This document shows, one piece after another, positions 8,458 to 17,209 of a stretch of DNA of 57,486 bases. Within the stretch, counting starts at the first letter, position 1; the number at the start of each line of letters is the position of its first letter. The translations under genes and the position numbers were made by a program. The stretch covers positions 1-57,486 of the forward strand of contig JABFRW010000074.1 in assembly GCA_013140805.1 (NCBI GenBank). The letters run 5' to 3'. This DNA comes from Candidatus Eisenbacteria bacterium. Lineage in GTDB: Bacteria > Eisenbacteria > RBG-16-71-46. Below the pieces are notes generated by a model that was given only the letters and a program-made list of their open reading frames with translations, did no database searches and had not been told where the DNA came from.

Positions 8458-9896
8458 GCGTGCGGGTCCGCTTCGCCCCGAGTCCGACCGGCTGGCTGCA
8501 CGTCGGCGGCGCACGTACCGCGCTGTTCAACTGGCTGTTCGCGCGCCGCCACGGCGGCGTGCTGGTGCTGCGAATCGAGGACACCGATCTCGAGCGCTCG
8601 AGTGCTGCGAGCGAACAGGCGGTGCTCGAGGACCTCGCGTGGCTCGAGCTCGACTGGGACGAGGGACCCGACCGCGGAGGCCCGCACGGACCCTATCGCC
8701 AGAGCGAGCGCATCGCGCTCTACAAAGAGCGCGCGGAGCTGCTGGTCGCTCAGGGGGCTGCGTATCCGTGTTTCTGCACCGATCACGAACTCGAGCTGCG
8801 ACGCCAGGCCGCCCTGGCCGGCGGCCGGCCCCCGCACTACGACGGGCATTGCCGGACCCTGTCGCAGACGGAACGCGACGGCCTGAGAGCCGAGGGTCGT
8901 CCCGAGAGTGTGCGCTTCCGGGTCCACGACCACGACGTGGTGCTGACCGATCGCGTGCGCGGCGAGGTGCGTTTTCCGGCCGGCATGGTGGGCGACTTCG
9001 TGGTGCTGCGCGCGAATGGTCTGCCGACCTACAACTTCGCGTGTGTGGTCGACGATGCGGGCATGCAGATCACGCACGTGATCCGCGCCGACGAGCATCT
9101 CGCCAACACGCCGCGTCAGCTCATGCTTTACGCCGCGTTCGGGTGGGATCCGCCCGCATTCGCGCACGTCCCGCTGATCCTCAACCCCGATCGAACCAAG
9201 ATGAGCAAGCGTGAAGGCGAGGCGGCGGTGGCGGTCGGCGACTGGCGCCGCGCGGGCTATGTGCCAGAAGCGTTGACGAGCTATCTGGCACTGCTGGGCT
9301 TTCATCCCGGCGATGATCGCGAAGTGCTCACGCGCGCGGAACTCGTCGAGGCCTTCGAGCTCGAACGAGTAGGACGAAGCGGCTCGGTGTTCGATGCCGC
9401 CAAGCTGCGATGGATGAATGCGCACTACCTGCACCATGCCGATGGCGCGACGCTCGAGCGCTGGTCGCGAGCGTTCCTGCCCGCGAGCGCGAACCAGCTG
9501 GAACCGCCGGCCCTCGAGCGCATGCTCGAGGTGGTGCGGGGCAATTTGCACACGCTGACGGATCTGCCAGTGGCGTTGGCGCCGTTTCTCGATGACGCAC
9601 CGCCGATCGCGGAGGATGCCGCGGAAGCGCTGCGCTCCGAGCGTGCGGCGCCGGTGCTCGCAGCCGTCGCGAATGAGGTGAGACTGCTTGCGGAGTGGAA
9701 CGCCGAAGGGTTTAGATCCGCGGTCACTGCGGCCGGCAAGGCGGTCGGCGCAAAGGGCCGCGAGCTGTTTCAGCCGGTGCGCGCCGCTCTCACCGGGCAG
9801 ACTCATGGGCCGGAGCTGCCGCAGCTCGCGGAGTTGCTGGGGCGTGATCGCGTGATGTCGAGACTCGAGGCTCATTCGAAGGGCAGGGACGCTTGA
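8454..9896 (+). CDS. gltX: Glutamyl-tRNA synthetase
   Basis: Class I aminoacyl-tRNA synthetase that charges tRNA-Glu (and possibly tRNA-Gln in organisms lacking GlnRS; not decidable here). The GTG start at 8454 gives 480 residues beginning SVRVRFAPSPTGWLHVGG, where WLHVGG is the HIGH signature; the second signature is KMSKREG. ARTALFNWLFARR and DEHLANTPRQLMLYAAFGW are typical. The start overlaps ispF (GTGA), and the stop overlaps the TTG start of ddl. Confidence 0.95.
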   Translation: MSVRVRFAPSPTGWLHVGGARTALFNWLFARRHGGVLVLRIEDTDLERSSAASEQAVLEDLAWLELDWDEGPDRGGPHGPYRQSERIALYKERAELLVAQGAAYPCFCTDHELELRRQAALAGGRPPHYDGHCRTLSQTERDGLRAEGRPESVRFRVHDHDVVLTDRVRGEVRFPAGMVGDFVVLRANGLPTYNFACVVDDAGMQITHVIRADEHLANTPRQLMLYAAFGWDPPAFAHVPLILNPDRTKMSKREGEAAVAVGDWRRAGYVPEALTSYLALLGFHPGDDREVLTRAELVEAFELERVGRSGSVFDAAKLRWMNAHYLHHADGATLERWSRAFLPASANQLEPPALERMLEVVRGNLHTLTDLPVALAPFLDDAPPIAEDAAEALRSERAAPVLAAVANEVRLLAEWNAEGFRSAVTAAGKAVGAKGRELFQPVRAALTGQTHGPELPQLAELLGRDRVMSRLEAHSKGRDA

Positions 9897-10900
9897 AGGT
9901 TGCGATTCTCATGGGCGGGCGTTCGTCGGAACGCGAGATCTCGCTGCGGTCGGGGCGCGGCATCGCACAGGCGCTGCGTAATCTCGGGCACGAGGCACTC
10001 TCGATCGACGCGGCGGACGGGCGACTGCTGCCGGCGGGCAATGAAGAGCTCGGCGCTCCGGCGCTCGAATCGCTCGCGCCCGCCGACGAGACGGTGCTCG
10101 CACGGCCCGAAACTCTCGCGACCGCCGAGGTGGTGTTCCTGGCGCTGCATGGAGCCGCGGGCGAGAACGGCACCATTCAAGCGCTGCTCGATCTGGCCGG
10201 ACGGCCCTACACGGGCTCCGGCATGCTCGCGAGTGCTCTCGCCATGAACAAGGCGATGAGCAAGCGCCTGTTCGAACGCGAAGGCGTGCCGACACCGGCG
10301 TGGCAACTGCTCGCGCCGAGCGCCGGCCCTGCGGACGTGGACGTCGAAGTGCTCGGCGGCTTCCCGATCATCGTCAAGCCGAACGAGGAAGGGTCTTCGT
10401 TCGGGCTGACCGTGGTGCGCAGTGTCACGACACTTCCAGGTGCGCTGCGCGAAGCCGGTGCGTTGGGGGAGATCCTGATCGAGAAGTTCATCGAAGGGCG
10501 AGAACTCACGGTCGCGGTGCTCGGAGACGAGTCGTTGCCGATCGTCGAGATCCGCCCCAAATCGGGGCTCTACGACTACCAGTCCAAGTACGCCGCGGGT
10601 GCGAGCGAGTACTTCTGCCCTGCCGTGCTGCCCGACGATGTCGCGCGCCGCGTCGCCGAGCTGGGCGTGCGAGCGGCACGCATTCTGGGTTGTCGCGGAG
10701 TGTCTCGCGCCGACTTTCGACTGTCGGACGATCAGGTGCCCTACTGTCTCGAAGTGAATACCATCCCCGGCATGACGCCGACGAGTCTGGTGCCGATGGC
10801 CGCGAAGGCCGCCGGCATGAGTTACGAACAGCTCGTTGCGCGCATGCTCGATCTGGCGGTTGCGCAACGACGCCCTCCCGGCGTGCCGACGCGCGCCTGA
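9893..10900 (+). CDS. ddl: D-alanine--D-alanine ligase
   Basis: ATP-grasp ligase that makes D-Ala-D-Ala for peptidoglycan. 335 residues. Motifs: KVAILMGGRSSEREISLRSG at the N-terminus, the HGAAGENGTIQALL block, SALAMNKAMSKRLF, FPIIVKPNEEGSSFGL, and VSRADFRL followed by CLEVNTIPGMTPTSLVPMAA. The start is TTG at 9893, overlapping the gltX stop by 4 nt, which supports it despite the rare codon. The presence of ddl fits a cell with a peptidoglycan wall. Confidence 0.94.
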   Translation: MKVAILMGGRSSEREISLRSGRGIAQALRNLGHEALSIDAADGRLLPAGNEELGAPALESLAPADETVLARPETLATAEVVFLALHGAAGENGTIQALLDLAGRPYTGSGMLASALAMNKAMSKRLFEREGVPTPAWQLLAPSAGPADVDVEVLGGFPIIVKPNEEGSSFGLTVVRSVTTLPGALREAGALGEILIEKFIEGRELTVAVLGDESLPIVEIRPKSGLYDYQSKYAAGASEYFCPAVLPDDVARRVAELGVRAARILGCRGVSRADFRLSDDQVPYCLEVNTIPGMTPTSLVPMAAKAAGMSYEQLVARMLDLAVAQRRPPGVPTRA

Positions 10901-10916
10901 ACCTCCCGGAGTTCTC

Positions 10917-11978
10917 ATGGATCGCAGCCTGAAGTTCCTGAAGGATCTGGTCGAAGCGCACGGCGCCCCCGGCTTCGAGGGTGACGTCTCGAAAATCATG
11001 GCGGGCTATCTCAAGGGCGTCGGTCCCATCACGAAGGACCGCCTCGGAAGCTTCATCTGCGAGAAGAAGGGCACGACCGCCGGACCGCGCGTCATGCTGG
11101 CGGGTCACCTCGACGAGGTCGGCTTCCTGGTCAAGTCGGTGACCAAGGAAGGATTCGTCAAGTTCCTGCCGCTCGGCGGCTGGTGGGGCCACGTGGTGCT
11201 CGGCCAGCGACTCATCATCAAGACGCGCAAGGGCGACGTGATCGGCGTGGTCGGTTCCAAGCCGCCGCACGAGCTGATGGATGAGGACCGCAAGAAGGTG
11301 CTCGAGATTCGCCACATGTACATCGACGTGGGCGCGACCTCGGACTGGGACGTCAAGAAGAAGCTCGACATCCGACCCGGCGATCCGATCCTTCCCGACT
11401 CGTCGTTCGCTGTGATGGCGAATCCGAACCTGCTGCTCGCCAAGGCGTGGGACAACCGAATCGGCTGCGCGATCGCGGCCGACGTGGCGCTGCGGCTCAA
11501 GGGTCAGAGCCATCCGAACACGGTGTACGCGGTCGCGACCGTTCAGGAAGAGGTCGGACTGCGCGGCGCGCAGACTTCGGCGTTCTCGGTCAACCCCGAC
11601 GTGGCGTTCGCGCTCGACGTGGGCATCGCCCACGACACGCCCGGCACCGAAGGCGACGAAAAGCTCGGTGGCGGTCCCCTGATCGTGATCTACGACGCGA
11701 GCGCGATCCCGAACCGGGCGTTGCGCGATCTGGTGATCGACACGGCGGAGCGGCTCAAGATGCCGTTGCAGTTCGAGTCGGTCGAGCGCGGAGGCACCGA
11801 TGCAGGTCGCATCCACGTGCATGGGCGCGGCGTGCCGACGCTGTCGCTGGGCGTCGCCGCGCGCTACATCCACAGTCACGTGAGCATCATCGATCGGCGC
11901 GACTACGAGGCGACGGTCAAGCTCATGGTGGCGGTGGTGAAGCGCCTCGACGCGAAGACGGTCGACAAGCTGATCTGA
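10917..11978 (+). CDS. M42 family metallo-aminopeptidase
   Basis: Co-catalytic di-metal aminopeptidase of the M42 family (FrvX/YsdC/glutamyl-aminopeptidase group), forming large oligomeric cages in known members. The ATG at 10917, with CCCGGAG upstream, gives 353 residues. Metal and catalytic blocks are present: AGHLDEVGFLV, AWDNRIGCAIA, VQEEVGLRGAQTSAF (general-base Glu pair), LDVGIAHDTPG and the final His in ARYIHSHVSIIDRRDYEA. Specificity is not predictable. An earlier in-frame start inside ddl is less likely because ddl ends only 16 nt upstream. Confidence 0.9.
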   Translation: MDRSLKFLKDLVEAHGAPGFEGDVSKIMAGYLKGVGPITKDRLGSFICEKKGTTAGPRVMLAGHLDEVGFLVKSVTKEGFVKFLPLGGWWGHVVLGQRLIIKTRKGDVIGVVGSKPPHELMDEDRKKVLEIRHMYIDVGATSDWDVKKKLDIRPGDPILPDSSFAVMANPNLLLAKAWDNRIGCAIAADVALRLKGQSHPNTVYAVATVQEEVGLRGAQTSAFSVNPDVAFALDVGIAHDTPGTEGDEKLGGGPLIVIYDASAIPNRALRDLVIDTAERLKMPLQFESVERGGTDAGRIHVHGRGVPTLSLGVAARYIHSHVSIIDRRDYEATVKLMVAVVKRLDAKTVDKLI

Positions 11979-11991
11979 GCGCTAGGCGAGC

Positions 11992-12020
11992 GTGACAAAC
12001 CCGGCCGGATGTTCTCTATT
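11992..12020 (+). promoter_or_regulatory. Sigma-70-type promoter with no room for a leader
   Basis: GTGACA (11992-11997), 17-bp spacer, TCTATT (12015-12020). The ATG at 12027 lies six bases after the -10 box, where transcription should begin, so the channel mRNA is predicted to be leaderless. The box sequence is weak; the case rests on spacing and on a second similar promoter at 17941. Confidence 0.5.
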
Positions 12021-12026
12021 CCGGCC

Positions 12027-12680
12027 ATGGCCACATCCACGAACTCCGTCGCGCGGCCGTTCGAACACATGCTGCCTGCCTCCGAACGTCTGATCGAACT
12101 CGGAGTGCGGTTCGGCGTGACGCTGCTCGTCGGACTGCTGGTGCGCCAGTTGCTATTTCTGCTGGTGGCACGCGTCGAGCACTGGATTCGCAGCCTCGGT
12201 CATCAGAGCGATCACTCTCGTCAGCGCGCCGAGACGATCGGGCAGACGCTGCGCAATCTCGCGACCGTGATGGTCGGCGCCGCGGTGATCCTGCACTCGC
12301 TCGCGATCTTCGGCTGGGACGTGCGCCCGCTGCTCGCGGGTGCCGGCATCCTCGGTGTGGCGCTCGGATTCGGTGCTCAGACGCTGGTGCGCGACGTGAT
12401 CGCCGGCATGTTCATCATCTTTGAAGATCAGTTTGGCATCGGCGACCTGGTCGAGGTAAACGGTCGCATCGCATCGGTCGAGGAACTGACCGTACGCTCG
12501 GCGACACTGCGCGACTTCAACGGCTATCTGCTGTTCGTTCCGAACGGCGAGATGAAGGTCGTGGTCAACCGCAGTCGCGGCTGGAACCGCATTGCGGTCG
12601 ACCTGCCGGCGGCGGTCGATGCCGGCGTGCGCAGTGGCCAGTCCGATCTCGATCGACCCCAGGCGGTATCACCCGACTAG
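12027..12680 (+). CDS. MscS-type mechanosensitive channel, short at C-terminus
   Basis: Small-conductance channel that releases solutes under osmotic down-shock. About three hydrophobic segments, then the pore helix LLAGAGILGVALGFGAQTLVRDVIAGMF and the beta domain with DLVEVNGRIASVEELTVRSATLRDFNG and VPNGEMKVVVNRS. It stops about 25 residues after the beta domain (SDLDRPQAVSPD), whereas full MscS proteins carry another alpha/beta domain of roughly 70-90 residues that forms the cytoplasmic vestibule. This could be a natural short form or a gene that lost its 3' end. The ATG at 12027 was chosen because of the promoter; ATG at 12009 overlaps it. Confidence 0.82.
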   Translation: MATSTNSVARPFEHMLPASERLIELGVRFGVTLLVGLLVRQLLFLLVARVEHWIRSLGHQSDHSRQRAETIGQTLRNLATVMVGAAVILHSLAIFGWDVRPLLAGAGILGVALGFGAQTLVRDVIAGMFIIFEDQFGIGDLVEVNGRIASVEELTVRSATLRDFNGYLLFVPNGEMKVVVNRSRGWNRIAVDLPAAVDAGVRSGQSDLDRPQAVSPD

Positions 12681-12710
12681 TCGCGGTTTCAATCCGGAGG
12701 AGGCACTTCC

Positions 12711-14108
12711 TTGGCGCTTCGAATCTACGACACGCTCACGCGCGAGAAGCGGGAGTTCGTGCCCATTACGCCGGGACGCGTGACGATGTACGTGTGCGGC
12801 ATGACGGTCCAGAACAAGCCGCACGTCGGTCACATTCGCTCGTCACTGTCGGGCGAGGTGATGCGCCGCTACCTCGAGCACCTCGGATACGAAGTGATCT
12901 ATGCCTACAACTTCACCGACGTCGACGACAAGATCATCGAGCGCGCGAACAGCGAAGGCGTCGAATGGCAGTCGGTCAGTCAGCGCAACATCGACGCCTA
13001 CCTGAGGTTCGGTGACCTCCACAACATCAAGCGCGCCACGGTCTACCCGCGCGCGACCGAGCACATCGGCGAGATGCACGCGCTCATCGCGTCACTCATC
13101 GAGAAGGGCCACGCCTACGCGGCGGGCGGCGACGTCTACTTCGATGTCCGCAGCAAGAGTGACTACGGCAAGCTCTCGGGGCGCAAGGTCGACGACATGC
13201 GCGAGGGCTATCGCATCGAGCCGGGAGAGGCGAAGCGCGATCCGCTCGACTTCGCACTCTGGAAGGGCACCAAGCCGGGCGAGCCATCCTGGGAGAGCCC
13301 GTGGGGGCCCGGTCGCCCCGGCTGGCACATCGAGTGCTCGGCGATGGCGATGAAGCATCTCGGCGAGACGCTCGACATCCACGCCGGCGGTCAGGACCTG
13401 ATCTTTCCGCATCACGAGAACGAGATCGCGCAGTCCGAGTGCGCGACCGGGCGACCGCTGGCGAATTTCTGGGCTCAGAACGGCATGGTGAATCTGGGCG
13501 GCGAGAAGATGTCGAAGAGCACCGGCAACCTGTTCTTCATCGAGGACATCGCGGCCCAGACGGATCCCGAGGTGGTGCGCTTCTACCTGCTCAGTACCCA
13601 CTACAGCAGCCCGATCGACTTTACGGTCGAACGCCTCGCCGAAGCGGGGGTGGCCATCGAGCGTTTGCGGTCACCGCTCGTCCGGGCTCAGGCGTGGAAG
13701 GTCGAACCGGGTGCGCCGTCGAGCGGATGGCTCGCCGAGGCGACTGCGGAAGCCGACCGCCTGTTTCACGAGGCCATGGACGACGACTTCAACAGCGCCA
13801 AGGCGCTCGGGCATCTGTTCGACCTCGCCCGCGCGGTCAACCGGGCGCTCGACGATGGACTGGGACCCGAAGCGCGTGCAGCAGCCAGGGCCCTGCTGGA
13901 CTTGGGGGGCGTGCTCGGCCTGTTCTGGCGCGAGCCTCAGGTCGAGGCGTGGCCGAGCGAGGTGCTCGAGCTGGTCCGGCTGCGGACCGAAGCCCGCAAG
14001 TCCAAGGACTGGCCCGCCGCCGACCGGATTCGTGACCAGCTGGCCGAGCGCGGCCTGGTGGTCGAGGACGGGGCCGAAGGCCCCAGGATCGTGCGCAAGA
14101 AGAGTTGA
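12711..14108 (+). CDS. cysS: Cysteinyl-tRNA synthetase
   Basis: Class I synthetase that charges tRNA-Cys with the help of a zinc ion. 465 residues from a TTG start preceded by a very strong GGAGGAGG ribosome binding site. Motifs: YVCGMTVQNKPHVGHIRS (zinc Cys and HIGH box), YNFTDVDDKII, GWHIECSAMA (zinc Cys), DIHAGGQDLIFPHHENEIAQSE and KMSKSTGN (KMSKS box). The C-terminal anticodon-binding helices are present to the end. No in-frame ATG fits better than the TTG. Confidence 0.96.
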   Translation: MALRIYDTLTREKREFVPITPGRVTMYVCGMTVQNKPHVGHIRSSLSGEVMRRYLEHLGYEVIYAYNFTDVDDKIIERANSEGVEWQSVSQRNIDAYLRFGDLHNIKRATVYPRATEHIGEMHALIASLIEKGHAYAAGGDVYFDVRSKSDYGKLSGRKVDDMREGYRIEPGEAKRDPLDFALWKGTKPGEPSWESPWGPGRPGWHIECSAMAMKHLGETLDIHAGGQDLIFPHHENEIAQSECATGRPLANFWAQNGMVNLGGEKMSKSTGNLFFIEDIAAQTDPEVVRFYLLSTHYSSPIDFTVERLAEAGVAIERLRSPLVRAQAWKVEPGAPSSGWLAEATAEADRLFHEAMDDDFNSAKALGHLFDLARAVNRALDDGLGPEARAAARALLDLGGVLGLFWREPQVEAWPSEVLELVRLRTEARKSKDWPAADRIRDQLAERGLVVEDGAEGPRIVRKKS

Positions 14109-14139
14109 GGCTCCCCAGGGCTCGCGCTGCAATTAGCCG

Positions 14140-14168
14140 TTGACCCCTCCAGGACACGGGCGTAGCCT
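14140..14168 (+). promoter_or_regulatory. Sigma-70-type promoter for the small secreted protein
   Basis: TTGACC (14140-14145), a 17-bp spacer and TAGCCT (14163-14168) match the promoter style at 17941, which has the identical -10 box. Transcription from here would give a leader of about 140 nt before the ATG at 14313, containing the stem-loop at 14187-14248. Confidence 0.55.
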
Positions 14169-14186
14169 CGATAGCGGACCCGGGTA

Positions 14187-14248
14187 CCAGAGTTTCGATT
14201 CAGGCCGAAAGACTCCGTATCCCATTTGGCCTCAATCGAGAATTCTGG
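14187..14248 (+). promoter_or_regulatory. Long stem-loop in the 5' leader of the secreted protein gene
   Basis: The arm at 14187-14206 (CCAGA...TCGATTCAGGCC) is almost the reverse complement of 14228-14248 (GGCCTCAATCGA...TCTGG), giving about 17 base pairs with two small defects around a 21-nt loop. A T6 tract follows 14 nt later, at 14263-14268, then the palindrome GGGCCTAGGCCC (14273-14284). It could be an attenuator, a protein-binding leader or an mRNA-stability element; the tract is too far from the stem for a classical terminator. Confidence 0.5.
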
Positions 14249-14312
14249 TGGCAGCGAGTCCATTTTTTGTTTGGGCCTAGGCCCATGGGCACTCACTTCT
14301 GGGAAGGGACTC

Positions 14313-14633
14313 ATGCGTCGATTCGCGAAGAGTCGGTGTTGGGCCCACATCCTCGTTCTAAGCCTCTCTCTCGTGGCGCTTGTCGGCTTGTCCGGCTCGG
14401 CCTCGGCGCGCGGTTCTGTGACCGTGCGAGACGAATCCCGCCGCACCTCGAGTGGTGATCCGGACGTTTCGGGCAACCCGAGCCGTGATGGCGGCTATGG
14501 CCCGTCGGGTGGTTGGCGGCCGGTCAAAGGCACTCGTGTGTCGAGTCAGGACAGCACGAGTGAGCTGACGTCGGAGTCGGTGGTTCTGAGAGCGATCGTG
14601 TGGGGGATGTTCCGAATTCAGTTCCTTCGTTAG
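14313..14633 (+). CDS. Small secreted protein of unknown function
   Basis: I do not recognise a family. The ATG at 14313 has GGGAAGGGA upstream and gives 106 residues. The N-terminus is a clear signal peptide: MRRFAKSR, a hydrophobic core HILVLSLSLVALVGLSG, and an A-x-A-like cleavage site SASA-RG. The mature part (about 70 residues) is rich in Gly, Ser, Arg and Asp and ends in a more hydrophobic stretch, SVVLRAIVWGMFRIQFLR. An in-frame start at 14226 would bury the signal peptide and is less likely. The gene lies between its own promoter and leader and a TPR-sigma-54 regulator starting 63 nt downstream, which suggests a functional link. Confidence 0.6.
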   Translation: MRRFAKSRCWAHILVLSLSLVALVGLSGSASARGSVTVRDESRRTSSGDPDVSGNPSRDGGYGPSGGWRPVKGTRVSSQDSTSELTSESVVLRAIVWGMFRIQFLR

Positions 14634-14696
14634 GAGCTGAAGGTAGTTCTTCGGGTCCCCCAGGGCCTCAAGACGCAGTGTGACCGGAGATTCGGC

Positions 14697-17114
14697 GTGG
14701 CACGCGACGACCGAGATCGCATCACGCATATCGAAGAACGGCTCAGCGTTCCACCGGTGGTGGGCGAACCCACCACGGTGGAACAGCTGGAAATGCTTGC
14801 CGACCTGTATGTACAGGCCGACAGCTATCTGCCGGCCCTCGAGCTGATCGATCGCATTCTGGCGCTTCCCGAAGCGCGGGGCCTGAGCCCCGCGCGACGA
14901 GCCGCGCTCGGAAGCAAGGCGATCGCGTGTCGACTGGCGGGTGGTGACGCCAACGCCGCACTCGCGCAGGCTCGCGAGCTGCTGGTCACCGTGAACGACG
15001 ACCTCGACGGCGCCGCGCTGTCGGTGCGCGTTCAACTTCAGTGTTTCGAAGCATTGTTCTGCCTGTCGCGATATGACGACGCGAAGGTCAGTGCGGATCG
15101 CGCGCTGGCAGTGGCGGAACGGGTCGGCGAGGTGCGACTGATCGCACCCTCGCTCACGGCGCTCGGCCGCGTGGCCCAGCGCCTCGGCGATACGCTTCGT
15201 GCCCGCGACCTGTTCGAGGAAGCCTTCGCGCTCTATCGCCGCCTCGGTGACGAGCCCGCCTGCGCGGTGCTCCGCAACAACCTCGGACTCCTGCACAAGA
15301 ACCTGTGCGAGTGGGACACCGCGATCGCCCACTTGCGTGGTGCACTCGAGATCCAGCGCCGCCTCGGCCGACTCGCCGAGAGCAGCATGCCGCTCATGAA
15401 TCTGGGCATCGTCTACCAGAAACTGGGCGACTGGGACCGGGCGCTCGAGTACTACCGCGAGGCGGAACAGGTCGCGCTGCAGATTTCGCAGCCGCTGATG
15501 CTGGCACGCGTCGCGATCGGGATGGGAAACATCGCCCGCTTTCGACACCGCTACTCCGAGGCGGAAACCCTGCTGCTCGGAGCGCTGAGCCGTGCGCGCT
15601 CCTGCGAAGCGGTGCGTGAAGAGGTGCTGGCGCTCGAGTTCCTGGGCGAGCTCGAGTACGACCGCGACGGCGCGGAACGCGCGCTGGCGCGCTACCACGA
15701 GGCGCTGCCGCTCGCCGAGCGCATCGCACCCGAAGGCGATCTGGTGGTCGAGCTGGAGCGTCGCCGCGCGGAGGCGCTGCTTCTGCTCGGGCGGTTCGAC
15801 GAGGCCGAAGCGGCTTCCGAGCGCGCCGGACGGCTCGCGCGCCGCATCGACGATCGTCTCGAGCACGCCGTGACGCACCGCACCGCCGGCGCGATCGCCG
15901 AGGCACGCGGCGACCGTGAAGGCGCGCTGCACTCGTGGCGGATCGCAGCCAAGTTGCTCACCGACTGTCGTGAACGGCTCGAGCTGGCGAAAACGTTGCG
16001 GATGCTGGGTCGTGGAGTTCACGACTCGCAGGAAGCGCGGCGCCTTCTCTATCGTGCGAGTGCGCTCTACGCAGAACTCGGCGCCGACGCCGAGCTCGAG
16101 GAATGCGAGCAGGATCTCGTGCACGTCATGGCACCCGCCGCCGCGGCGCCGAATTCCGCGCACGCGACCGGACTGGGCCGCCGCCATCGCGCGCCGAGCC
16201 TGTTCGCCTCTTCGCCCGGCATGAAGCGCGCGGAGTCACTCGCGCGCCGTGCCGCCGCCACCGAACTCTCGGTGCTGGTGACGGGGGAGACCGGAACCGG
16301 CAAGGAGCTGGTCGCACGGACGATTCACGCGTTGTCGACGCGCGCTCAACGTCCGTTCCTCGCGGTCAACTGTGGCGCGTTGCGCGCCGACCTCGCGCTC
16401 TCGCAGCTGTTCGGGCATCGCAAAGGAGCCTTCACGGGAGCCCACGCCGAGGGCGTCGGGCTGGTCGAGGCGGCGCACGGCGGCACGCTGTTCCTCGATG
16501 AGGTGGGTGAGCTTCCGCATGACGTCCAGGTCACGCTCCTGCGCTTCCTCGAGACCGGCGAGTATCTGCGGCTCGGCGACACTCAGGTGCGGCGCGCGGA
16601 CGTTCGCATCATCGCAGCGACCAACCGCGAGTTGCGCGGGGTCGAGGGCGAGAAGCTGTTCCGCCGTGATCTGATCTACCGGCTCAACGAGATCGAGATT
16701 CGGTTGCCGACCTTGCGCGAACGCTGCGAAGACATCGTTCCGCTGGCTCGTCACTTCCTCGTGTTCTACGGCGGTCTCGAGGGTGCGCGGTTGAGCGCCG
16801 AATCGGAGGCGGTCCTGCGTTCGTACGCATGGCCGGGCAATGTTCGCGAGCTGGAAAACGTCATGAAGCGGATCGCCGCCATGTACGGACGCGAGGGCGA
16901 GATTTCGAGCGAGGACATGCTGCCGTTCCTCGAACCGGGCGCGTGCGGAAACGTCGCGCCGCCGGCAGCCGATCGCGCGGCGACCGAGCGTGCGGATATC
17001 CTGCGCGCCTTCGAGAGTTGCGGCGGCAATCGCAGCCGTGCTGCCGAGCTTCTGGGAGTGAGTCGCAAGACGCTCTACGCGCGCCTCAAACGGCTTCACA
17101 TCGATCTCGAGTAG
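14697..17114 (+). CDS. TPR-containing sigma-54-dependent transcriptional activator
   Basis: Predicted enhancer-binding activator of RNA polymerase-sigma-54. Residues about 20-470 form tetratricopeptide-like helical repeats (for example ALGRVAQRLGDTLRARDLFEEAFALYRRLGD and NLGIVYQKLGDWDRALEYYREAEQVA), in place of a receiver, PAS or GAF sensor. The AAA+ domain has Walker A GETGTGKE (530-537), GAFTGA (577-582), Walker B GGTLFLDEVGE (about 595-605) and WPGNVRELENV. The C-terminus is a Fis-type HTH (GNRSRAAELLGVSRKTLYARLKRL). GTG start with GGAG upstream. The TPR domain probably senses a peptide or protein partner. Intact GAFTGA means sigma-54 contact is possible. Confidence 0.92.
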   Translation: MARDDRDRITHIEERLSVPPVVGEPTTVEQLEMLADLYVQADSYLPALELIDRILALPEARGLSPARRAALGSKAIACRLAGGDANAALAQARELLVTVNDDLDGAALSVRVQLQCFEALFCLSRYDDAKVSADRALAVAERVGEVRLIAPSLTALGRVAQRLGDTLRARDLFEEAFALYRRLGDEPACAVLRNNLGLLHKNLCEWDTAIAHLRGALEIQRRLGRLAESSMPLMNLGIVYQKLGDWDRALEYYREAEQVALQISQPLMLARVAIGMGNIARFRHRYSEAETLLLGALSRARSCEAVREEVLALEFLGELEYDRDGAERALARYHEALPLAERIAPEGDLVVELERRRAEALLLLGRFDEAEAASERAGRLARRIDDRLEHAVTHRTAGAIAEARGDREGALHSWRIAAKLLTDCRERLELAKTLRMLGRGVHDSQEARRLLYRASALYAELGADAELEECEQDLVHVMAPAAAAPNSAHATGLGRRHRAPSLFASSPGMKRAESLARRAAATELSVLVTGETGTGKELVARTIHALSTRAQRPFLAVNCGALRADLALSQLFGHRKGAFTGAHAEGVGLVEAAHGGTLFLDEVGELPHDVQVTLLRFLETGEYLRLGDTQVRRADVRIIAATNRELRGVEGEKLFRRDLIYRLNEIEIRLPTLRERCEDIVPLARHFLVFYGGLEGARLSAESEAVLRSYAWPGNVRELENVMKRIAAMYGREGEISSEDMLPFLEPGACGNVAPPAADRAATERADILRAFESCGGNRSRAAELLGVSRKTLYARLKRLHIDLE

Positions 17115-17171
17115 CGGACTCGGCTTTTCCAGGATTCGAGCGTGATTCGTGAGTGGCTCGTTCCCCCTCGT

Positions 17172-17188
17172 GGGCGCGGGCCCTTTTT
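17172..17188 (+). terminator. Weak terminator-like hairpin after the sigma-54 regulator
   Basis: GGGC (17172-17175) and GCCC (17180-17183) enclose a 4-nt loop and are followed directly by TTTTT (17184-17188), 58 nt after the regulator stop codon. The stem is very short, so termination would be inefficient. Confidence 0.35.
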
Positions 17189-17209
17189 CATGCGCGACGG
17201 CGGGGTTGC

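Noticed and set aside
12592-12783. Possible frameshifted continuation of the MscS channel
   Set aside because: The alternative frames after 12600 do not resemble the MscS C-terminal domain and run into the cysS start, so a simple frameshift does not explain the short protein.
14273-14290. Overlapping palindromes GGGCCTAGGCCC and GCCCATGGGC as an operator
   Set aside because: Short GC-rich palindromes are common at this base composition; reported only as part of the leader.
14226-14312. Upstream start for the small secreted protein
   Set aside because: It would lie inside the 3' arm of the leader stem, lack a ribosome binding site and place the signal peptide internally.
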